The position numbers and the translations under genes were made by a program. From contig JAJNPS010000006.1 in assembly GCA_021155205.1 (NCBI GenBank), forward strand, positions 1 to 39,008: 39,008 nucleotides of DNA. The letters are read 5' to 3'. Positions within the stretch are counted from its first letter, which is position 1; each line of letters begins with the position of its first letter. Positions 33,622 through 39,008 of this stretch are shown here, piece by piece. A model generated the notes under the pieces. That model was given only the letters and a program-made list of their open reading frames with translations, was not told the DNA's origin and did no database searches. The DNA comes from Rhodobacterales bacterium. GTDB taxonomy: Bacteria > Pseudomonadota > Alphaproteobacteria > Rhodobacterales > Rhodobacteraceae.

Positions 33622-34518
33622 ATGCACCTTGCTCCCTCCCGTTTCGCCCTCCGGGTCACCTGTCCTTCAACCCGCGGGATCGTCGCGGCGATCTCGACCT
33701 ATCTGGCGGACAGCGGTGGCAACATCACCGACTCTGCCCAGTTTGACGATGCAGGGACGGGTCGCTTTTTCATGCGGACCAGCTTTGTTTCCGAGGAAGG
33801 ACGCAGTCTTGCCGACCTTCAAGCCGGATTTGCGCCGATTGCCGAGCGTTTCGACATGGATTTCGCCTTCTTCGACGAGGCGGCCAAGCGCAAGGTTGTC
33901 GTCATGGTCAGCCGCTTTGGTCACTGTCTGAACGATCTTCTTTACCGCTCGCGCATCGGCGCGCTGCCAGTGGAGATCGTCGGCGTCATCTCGAACCACA
34001 TGGACTATCAGAAAGTCGTCGTAAATCAGGACATTCCCTACCACTGCATCAAGGTGACCCCGCAAAACAAGTCCGAAGCCGAAGCCCAGCAGATGCGCAT
34101 TGTCGACGACTGCGGGGCGGAGTTGATTGTGCTGGCGCGCTATATGCAGGTCCTGTCAGACGCGATGTGTCAAAAGTTCTCGGGGCGGATCATCAACATC
34201 CACCATTCCTTCCTGCCCAGCTTCAAGGGTGCAAATCCCTACAAGCAGGCCTTTGAAAAGGGAGTGAAGCTTATCGGGGCGACCTCGCACTACGTCACCT
34301 CTGACCTCGATGAAGGTCCGATCATCGAACAGGACATCATCCGCGTCACTCATGCGCAGTCGAACGAGGACTACGTCAGCCTTGGGCGGGATGTCGAATC
34401 CCAAGTCTTGGCCCGGGCGATCCATGCGCATGTCAACGGACGGGTTTTCATCAACGGCCACAAGACTGTGGTCTTTCCAGCTTCGCCAGGGTCTTACGCA
34501 TCGGAACGCATGGGCTGA
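33622..34518 (+). CDS. purU: formyltetrahydrofolate deformylase
   Basis: This encodes 298 aa. It hydrolyses 10-formyl-THF to formate and THF. Residues 1-85 are an ACT-type regulatory domain (LRVTCPSTRGIVAAISTYLA). The rest is a formyltransferase fold with VSRFGHCLNDLLYR, INIHHSFLPSFKGANPYKQA (catalytic His) and TSDLDEGPIIEQD (catalytic Asp). Placed after folD, it completes the route from methylene-THF to formate and returns THF. No formate dehydrogenase gene is in the window. Confidence 0.96.
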   Translation: MHLAPSRFALRVTCPSTRGIVAAISTYLADSGGNITDSAQFDDAGTGRFFMRTSFVSEEGRSLADLQAGFAPIAERFDMDFAFFDEAAKRKVVVMVSRFGHCLNDLLYRSRIGALPVEIVGVISNHMDYQKVVVNQDIPYHCIKVTPQNKSEAEAQQMRIVDDCGAELIVLARYMQVLSDAMCQKFSGRIINIHHSFLPSFKGANPYKQAFEKGVKLIGATSHYVTSDLDEGPIIEQDIIRVTHAQSNEDYVSLGRDVESQVLARAIHAHVNGRVFINGHKTVVFPASPGSYASERMG

Positions 34519-34671
34519 ACCCGAGGCGTGCCTACCCTCGCCCCTGCATTCAACCCGACAGGAGCTCAGGTGCGGGGTCCCAGGTCAGGCTTTCCGTCCA
34601 TCGTCGAAGCGAAGGGCACACAGATAAAAACAACAGGGGCAGGACACGGCCCGCAACTCAGAGGAATCACC

Positions 34672-35685
34672 ATGCTGAAAGTCGGCCTTCTTGGTGCCGG
34701 ACGCATTGCCGGCGTCCACGCCACCGCTATCACCGCCAACCGAGGATCAACCCTCGTGGCCGTGTCTGACATCAATGCCGAGGCCGCCGCAAAGTTGGCC
34801 GCCCAATACGGAGCCGAGGCGCGCACGACGGACGCGATCCTGAACGACCCGGCCATCGACGCGGTGCTGATCGCCACGTCGACCGACACCCATTCCGATC
34901 TGATCGAAAAGGCAACCGGAGCAGGCAAAGCCGTCCTGTGCGAAAAGCCGGTGGATCTGTCGTTGGCTCGTGCGCAGGCCTGCCAGACTGTGGTGGCCAA
35001 GAATGGCAAGCCAGTCATGATCGGCTTCAACCGCCGGTTTGATCCAAACTTCTCGGCGCTGAAAGCTGCGCTGGACAGGGGAGAGATCGGCAAAGCCGCG
35101 CTTCTGTCGATCACCTCGTTTGACCCGGCCCCGCCGCCGGTCGCTTACATCAAGGTCTCGGGCGGATTGTTCCGGGACATGATGATCCATGATTTCGACA
35201 TGGCGAACTTCATCATGGGCGCGGCTCCGGTTTCGGTCTCAGCGGTGGGCACTTCAATCGTTGACCCAGCCATTGGCGATGCCGGAGACGTGGACACAGC
35301 TGTCGTTACCCTGACCTACGCCGACGGCCGTATCGCAGTGATCAAGAACTCGCGCCGCGCCGTTTACGGATATGACCAGCGGGTCGAGCTTCTAGGGTCG
35401 GACGGCCTTCTTCAGGCGCAGAACATGCTTGAGAACACGGTGGTCAAGTCAACGACCGCAGGGGTGACTGGTGCCAAGCCGACCTACTTCTTCCTCGAAC
35501 GCTACATGCCCGCCTACGCCGCCGAATGGGCGGCATTCGTGACCGCTGTCAGTGCGCGAGCAGCAATGCCGGTCACTCTGGAAGATGGTGTCGCGGCGCT
35601 GGCGTTGGCTGAAGCAGCAGCGCTCTCAGTGAAGTCAGGGGAATCCGTAAGCGTAAGATCAGTTATCGGCTGGATGAACAGCTGA
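34672..35685 (+). CDS. Gfo/Idh/MocA oxidoreductase, inositol 2-dehydrogenase-like
   Basis: This encodes 337 aa. The N-terminal Rossmann domain is LKVGLLGAGRIAGVHATAI. The active-site stretch VLCEKPVDLS has the family Lys of the EKP motif. GFNRRFDPNF and GGLFRDMMIHDFDMANFIMG (His/Asp of the catalytic site) are as in IolG and MocA. It would oxidise a ring or sugar hydroxyl, with inositols or O-demethylated inositol derivatives as good candidates. AGAGGAA precedes the ATG. It is the last gene of the cluster; a 153-bp gap separates it from purU, where an extra promoter is possible but none is obvious. Confidence 0.9.
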   Translation: MLKVGLLGAGRIAGVHATAITANRGSTLVAVSDINAEAAAKLAAQYGAEARTTDAILNDPAIDAVLIATSTDTHSDLIEKATGAGKAVLCEKPVDLSLARAQACQTVVAKNGKPVMIGFNRRFDPNFSALKAALDRGEIGKAALLSITSFDPAPPPVAYIKVSGGLFRDMMIHDFDMANFIMGAAPVSVSAVGTSIVDPAIGDAGDVDTAVVTLTYADGRIAVIKNSRRAVYGYDQRVELLGSDGLLQAQNMLENTVVKSTTAGVTGAKPTYFFLERYMPAYAAEWAAFVTAVSARAAMPVTLEDGVAALALAEAAALSVKSGESVSVRSVIGWMNS

Positions 35686-35805
35686 GTTCTTTCAGCCAAG
35701 GGTTAGACAGCGCGTTCAACGAAACAGGCGGCATGAGCGCTGTGCTTGCATCGTGACCGCGAGACCTTCCCACAATTGGACTGAGGCGAAGAGCCCAGAG
35801 ATGGG

Positions 35806-35819
35806 GTGGATGCCGCTCT
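35806..35819 (+). repeat. left subterminal inverted repeat of the IS1111-type element
   Basis: GTGGATGCCGCTCT, matched perfectly and in reverse by 37168-37181. It is 68 bases before the transposase start. Confidence 0.75.
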
Positions 35820-35887
35820 TTCCCCAACGGCGTCGCAATGCGCCAAGCTTGTGATGCTGAAGTCACAAGGGAAACGAGAGGGCATCC

Positions 35888-36919
35888 ATGAAGGAAATTA
35901 GCATCATCGGGGTCGATCTGGCAAAGAACGTGTTCCAGCTGCATGGCGCGGCCTGTGACGGGACGGTCGTCTTCCGCAAGAAGCTGACGCGCCCGCAGTT
36001 CCAGCGATTCATGGCGGAGCATCCGCAGTGCCTCGTCGTGATGGAGGCCTGCGGCGGCGCGCATCACTGGGCGCGCGAGCTGGAGGGGGTCGGCCACGCG
36101 GTGAAACTGATCGCACCGCGCTACGTCAAGCCATTCATCAAGCGGCAGAAAAACGACGCGGCGGACGCGGAGGCGATCGTGGAAGCGGCGCTGCGCCCGA
36201 CCATGCGCTATGTCGAGCCGAAGACCGGAGAACAACAGGCGCGGTCCATCCTGTTCCGGACCCGCGAGCAGTTCGTGAAACAGCGCACCGAAGCGGTCAA
36301 TGCGCTGCGGTCGCACCTCTACGAGTTCGGCTTCACCGCGCCCGAGGGGATTGGCTATCTCCCCCGCCTCGGGACCGTCCTCGAGGACCCGAGCTCGGAT
36401 TTGCCACCGCTCGCCCGGGAAATCTGCTGCGAGCTGCTGGACCAGATCGTGCATCTGACTGGCCGGATCAATGCCATGAAGAAGAGGATCGACGCGATTG
36501 CCAGGGAGGGCGAGACATCCCGCCGCCTGCAGACGATGCCGGGTGTGGGTCCGATCAGCGCCTTGGCCGTCGAGACATTTGCGCCACCGATGGAGCAGTT
36601 CAAACGTGGTCGCGACTTCGCGGCCTGGCTCGGACTGGTCCCTCGGCAAGCCTCGACCGGCGGCAAGCAGAAGCTCGGGAAAACCTCGAAAATGGGCCAG
36701 CGGGACATTCGCCGCCTGCTGATCACTGGCGCGATGGCCGTGATCCGCTGGGCGCTGCGCCATGGCGCGCCGAACAATCCCTGGCTGGCGCGCATGCTGG
36801 AACGCAAGCCGCCTATGTTGGCCGCCTCGGCGCTGGCCAACAAGATGGCGCGTGGCATCTGGGCGATGCTGATGCGCGGCGAAGACTATCGCGGCCCGGA
36901 GATCGGAAGCACTGCCTGA
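35888..36919 (+). CDS. IS110-family (IS1111 group) transposase
   Basis: This encodes 343 aa, full length. The N-terminal RuvC-like DEDD domain is visible (IIGVDLAKNVFQLHG; VVMEACGGAHHWARELE; KNDAADAEAIVEAALRP). The C-terminal Transposase_20 domain has MPGVGPISALAVETFAPP and the segment PRQASTGGKQKLGKTSKMGQ with the conserved Ser. IS110 enzymes recombine with the help of an element-encoded bridge RNA. No frameshift or stop is seen, so it may still be active. Confidence 0.95.
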   Translation: MKEISIIGVDLAKNVFQLHGAACDGTVVFRKKLTRPQFQRFMAEHPQCLVVMEACGGAHHWARELEGVGHAVKLIAPRYVKPFIKRQKNDAADAEAIVEAALRPTMRYVEPKTGEQQARSILFRTREQFVKQRTEAVNALRSHLYEFGFTAPEGIGYLPRLGTVLEDPSSDLPPLAREICCELLDQIVHLTGRINAMKKRIDAIAREGETSRRLQTMPGVGPISALAVETFAPPMEQFKRGRDFAAWLGLVPRQASTGGKQKLGKTSKMGQRDIRRLLITGAMAVIRWALRHGAPNNPWLARMLERKPPMLAASALANKMARGIWAMLMRGEDYRGPEIGSTA

Positions 36920-37184
36920 TCCGGCAGCACGGTTCGAAACGGGCCACCAAGTTGTGAGGAAGACATGAACTGCATGGGCAAATGATCGACATGATCCGGG
37001 TTGGGCGAACCAGAAACCTTCTCCGAGCCTCGAGCTCGCTCTCAGAGATCTGGCCCCGGTCCGCGCATCACCATCTCGGCCAGCGGCATCTATCGGGCCG
37101 CACCAACAGGCCTGACAAGAGTCCGCACTCGATCACATGTCTAGGGTTCAGAAATTCCTTGCAAATGAGAGCGGCATCCACAAG
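36920..37184 (+). ncRNA. non-coding right end of the IS1111-type element, candidate bridge RNA region
   Basis: These 265 bases between the transposase stop and the right repeat hold no credible gene. Two competing stems are present: GAGAT (37045-37049)/ATCTC (37073-37077) and CTGGCC (37050-37055)/GGCCAG (37078-37083), plus a 9-base AGCGGCATC copy at 37082-37090. In the IS1111 group the bridge RNA lies at this end. The exact RNA and its guide loops cannot be defined by eye. Confidence 0.4.
37168..37181 (+). repeat. right subterminal inverted repeat of the IS1111-type element
   Basis: AGAGCGGCATCCAC, reverse complement of 35806-35819 over all 14 bases. Confidence 0.75.
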
Positions 37185-37352
37185 AGAAGGTTCGACCGCA
37201 GTCGCGCTCCCTCCGCCACTTACCCCTTTCCGAAAAATAGCACAAACAACTGATATCAAACGGTTTTTTGGTGTTTCCACTGCGAGCCTTGCGAGATCAT
37301 GGCTTGATTTGCTGCACAATCCGCTGCACGGGGTCATTGCGGGAGTCGTCAC
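37185..37352. other. integrase upstream region, AT-rich, possible attachment/arm sites
   Basis: This non-coding stretch (the rest of the 430-base gap after the transposase) is markedly AT-rich around 37230-37280, with the palindrome TGATATCA and a run GGTTTTTTGG. Just before the integrase gene is a direct repeat GCTGCAC-AATC-CGCTGCAC. Phage attP and integrase arm sites often sit here. No matching copy is found elsewhere in the window, so this remains a guess. GGGAG precedes the integrase ATG by 7 bases. Confidence 0.35.
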
Positions 37353-38621
37353 ATGAGCATTGTTCGGCGCGGATCGAACTTCCACCTTCGCAAGCGAGTC
37401 CCGTTGCGATACCAGCGGGTTGAACCGCGCGTGACGGTCTGGATAAGCCTTCACACCGACTCCGAAAGCGTTGCCAAACAGAAAGCCCCTCTGGCGTGGC
37501 AGCATCATATAGAGGCATGGGAAGCCCGCATGGCCGGGGACACGGGCGATGCGGAACGGCGTTTTGAAGCGGCCCGCGAACTGGCGGTGGTCAGGGGCTA
37601 TCGTTACCTGTCCGCCGGGCAGGTCGCCGCCCTGCCCCGCGAAGAGCTTCTGGCCCGCGTGGAAGCCGTCCCTGTCCGCGATGACAAGCCCGACAAGGTA
37701 GAGGCAGCCGCCATCCTTGGCGGGGTGTCGGAACCGCCGATCAAGGTCAGCCGGGCGCTTGACCTCTACTGGACGCTTACGGGCGATGAAACCATCGGGA
37801 AGAGCGAAGATCAGGTGCGGCGGTGGAAGAACCCTCGCAAGAAAGCCGTGGCCAATTTCATCGCCGTTGTCGGGGACAAGAACCTTGCCGAAATATCCGG
37901 CGATGACATGTTGGATTTCCGCCAGTGGTGGATTGAGAAACTGGAGTCCGAAGACCTGACCCCGAATTCTGCCAACAAGGACCTGATTCACCTTGGCTCG
38001 GTGCTGAAGACCATCAACAAGCGCAAGCGCCTTGGGCTGGTGCTTCCCCTGACTGACCTGTCCTTCAAGGAAGGCGAAAAACGCCAGCGCCCGCCGTTCT
38101 CGGTCGATTGGATCAAGACCAAGCTCTTGGCCCCCGGTGCCCTTGACGGGCTGAATACGGAAGCCCGGTGCATCGTCTTGGGTATGGTCAACACCGGGTA
38201 TCGCCCCAGCGAAGGTGCGGCCCTTGGGAGCGACCAGATCAGGCTTGAAGCAGACGTGCCCCATATTTCGATTGAGCCTGTCGGGCGGCAGTTGAAAAGC
38301 GCCTATGCCCGTCGGATCATCCCGCTTGCCGGAGTCAGCCTTGAAGCCTTCAAGGAATGCCCCGACGGCTTCCCGCGCTATGCCGACAACCCCAGCCTTT
38401 CGGCCACGGTCAACAAATTCATGCGGGCCAATGGGCTGATGGAAACGGCAGGTCATAGTCTCTACTCTTTGCGCCATTCCTTTGAAGACAGGATGCTTGC
38501 GGCGGGCGTGGATGATCGGATCAGGCGCGACCTCTTCGGGCATCGCCTGACGCGGGAACGGTATGGCAAGGGGGCCAGCTTAGACCAGTTGGCAGCGGCT
38601 ATTCAGGGACTTGCACTCTGA
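37353..38621 (+). CDS. tyrosine recombinase / phage-type integrase
   Basis: This encodes 422 aa. The N-terminal arm-binding part (FHLRKRVPLRYQRVEPRVTV, then SLHTDSESVAKQKAPLAWQH) resembles integrases of alphaproteobacterial prophages and islands. A SAM-like core-binding domain follows around 235-310. The catalytic residues are visible: Arg in NTGYRPSEGAA, the box SLRHSF with Arg374, His397 in LFGHRL and the nucleophile Tyr404 in RERYGKG. The position three residues before Arg374 is Tyr instead of the usual His, a variation seen in other phage integrases. It could belong to the prophage at 339-23389 or to a separate island. Confidence 0.9.
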   Translation: MSIVRRGSNFHLRKRVPLRYQRVEPRVTVWISLHTDSESVAKQKAPLAWQHHIEAWEARMAGDTGDAERRFEAARELAVVRGYRYLSAGQVAALPREELLARVEAVPVRDDKPDKVEAAAILGGVSEPPIKVSRALDLYWTLTGDETIGKSEDQVRRWKNPRKKAVANFIAVVGDKNLAEISGDDMLDFRQWWIEKLESEDLTPNSANKDLIHLGSVLKTINKRKRLGLVLPLTDLSFKEGEKRQRPPFSVDWIKTKLLAPGALDGLNTEARCIVLGMVNTGYRPSEGAALGSDQIRLEADVPHISIEPVGRQLKSAYARRIIPLAGVSLEAFKECPDGFPRYADNPSLSATVNKFMRANGLMETAGHSLYSLRHSFEDRMLAAGVDDRIRRDLFGHRLTRERYGKGASLDQLAAAIQGLAL

Positions 38622-38737
38622 CGCGCCACGGCACGGGCACGGGCCAGAATGTCGCCTGACAACATGGACTCGGCGTCGGCAATCTCGGCTTCAAGGCGAA
38701 GGAAGATCGGTGAATAGACGGAGTCGGCCACCACAAG
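38603..38737 (-). pseudogene. 3' remnant of an unknown leftward gene cut by the IS5 element
   Basis: Read leftward from the IS end, a frame of 44 codons ends in TGA at 38603-38605, overlapping the integrase end by 19 bases (convergent). The peptide holds VYSPIFLRLEAEIADAESML and ends ARAVARQSASP, helical and acidic then basic. Codon use looks real. I do not recognise it. The rest of the gene should lie on the other side of the IS element. Confidence 0.45.
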
Positions 38738-38738
38738 C

Positions 38739-39008
38739 GGCTTTGTTGCGCAAATCGTTTGAAGTCCGGAGTTTCCCTTACGCTGGACGGACCTATCCTG
38801 CGCGCTGCGTGAGAGGTGTTCCGAGGGCGGTGAAGCGGTTCAGGATCGCGGCCCTGATCTGAAGCTTGGCGACCTGGCGGTCGAAGTCGCGCGACATGAC
38901 GCGCTCGCCGAGGAGCTTGAAGCAGCGCCTCTTTGCCTCGACCAGACTTCGTCGGTGGTAGCCGGTCCAGCGTTTCCAGATCGCCCGGCCGAGGCGGCGG
39001 CAACTGCG
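38739..39008 (-). mobile_element. IS5-family insertion sequence, one end only (partial)
   Basis: The sequence beginning GGCTTTGTTGCGCAAATC at 38739 has the typical terminal repeat of IS5-family (IS427-like) elements, and the transposase C-terminus lies just inside it. The element continues past the right edge. It interrupts the leftward gene whose remnant is at 38603-38737. Confidence 0.75.
38793..39008 (-). CDS. IS5-family transposase, C-terminal fragment (runs off right edge)
   Basis: This gives 71 codons plus a stop (TAG at 38793-38795, minus strand), open to the window edge. The peptide GRAIWKRWTGYHRRSLVEAK, then CFKLLGERVMSRDFDRQVAK and ILNRFTALGTP, is the well-known C-terminus of IS5-family DDE transposases; the E of the DDE triad is in SLVEAK. 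The end is intact. A longer shadow frame on the same strand was not used. Confidence 0.85.
   Translation of the reverse strand, partial: RSCRRLGRAIWKRWTGYHRRSLVEAKRRCFKLLGERVMSRDFDRQVAKLQIRAAILNRFTALGTPLTQRAG

Larger units (their letters stand above)
35799..37184 (+). mobile_element. IS110-family element, IS1111-type
   Basis: About 1.39 kb with one transposase gene. Subterminal 14-bp inverted repeats GTGGATGCCGCTCT (35806-35819) and AGAGCGGCATCCAC (37168-37181) flank it. IS1111-type elements carry short subterminal repeats, usually 7 bases inside the left end and 3 inside the right; the outer limits given here use that rule. The long non-coding part is on the right (265 bases), as in the IS1111 group. 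It lies between the catabolic cluster and the integrase. Confidence 0.75.

Noticed and set aside
23478..35685. D-apiose or other branched-sugar pathway
   Set aside because: No transketolase-like, RuBisCO-like, lactonase or sugar kinase genes of the known apiose routes are present. The hydroxylase-ferredoxin-reductase set fits moc-type demethylation better.
37082..37090. AGCGGCATC as the right inverted repeat of the IS1111-type element
   Set aside because: It matches only 9 bases of the left repeat, whereas 37168-37181 matches all 14 and gives a normal element length. The 9-base copy may be internal.
37311..37328. Definite attP core (GCTGCAC direct repeat)
   Set aside because: No second copy was found in the window and no tRNA end is nearby, so it is kept only as a possibility in the intergenic note.
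38599..39003. 134-codon minus frame at the right edge
   Set aside because: It is a shadow in another phase of the IS5 transposase, whose correct frame ends at 38793.

Overview
The window reads as high-GC alphaproteobacterial DNA, most likely Rhodobacterales (Paracoccus/Rhodobacter-type). This rests on the GC-rich third codon positions, the gene-transfer-agent-like tail genes (DUF2460, DUF2163, NlpC/P60, giant TIM-barrel tail protein) and the DUF3489 and DUF2793 phage proteins common in that group. No tRNA or rRNA gene and no CRISPR array is visible.

Layout. (1) 1-284: the end of an IS3-family element running off the left edge, which has cut a gene whose last 47 codons remain. (2) 339-23389: a nearly complete late region of a siphovirus-type prophage. 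In order it holds two small leftward genes, terminase small and large subunits, gpW-like connector, lambda-type portal, a fused prohead protease/scaffold/major capsid gene, DUF2190, head-tail joining genes, a leftward moron gene, tail terminator, tail tube, a pair of tail assembly chaperone frames joined by a probable -1 frameshift, tape measure, DUF2460 protein, a lysis cassette, DUF2163, NlpC/P60, the TIM-barrel tail protein and a DUF2793 fibre-like protein. Most late genes are packed with 1-8 base overlaps. (3) 23478-35685: a bacterial catabolic cluster, all on the plus strand. (4) 35799-37184: an IS110/IS1111-type element with clear 14-bp subterminal inverted repeats. (5) 37353-38621: a tyrosine integrase. 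(6) 38603-39008: a second gene remnant cut by an IS5-family element that runs off the right edge.

The catabolic cluster is the most interesting part. A LacI-type regulator with a perfect 18-bp palindrome downstream precedes a set that resembles the rhizopine (3-O-methyl-scyllo-inosamine) moc genes: a membrane di-iron hydroxylase (MocD role), a MocE-type Rieske ferredoxin, a FAD ferredoxin reductase (MocF role), a Gfo/Idh/MocA dehydrogenase, a ribose/inositol-type ABC transporter and a hydroxypyruvate-isomerase-like TIM barrel. It also carries a one-carbon branch not part of the classical moc set: two divergent PanB-like proteins that have lost two of the three PanB metal ligands, FolD and PurU. 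The simplest reading is import of an O-methylated polyol or sugar, oxidative O-demethylation, capture of the C1 unit on tetrahydrofolate, oxidation to formyl-THF and release of formate, with the demethylated ring or sugar passed to the dehydrogenase and isomerase. The substrate and the reaction of the PanB-like pair are inferred, not seen.

Five strong stem-loops lie between genes (after the capsid gene, either side of the binding-protein gene, and two after the transporter ATPase gene). They probably set relative expression within long transcripts.
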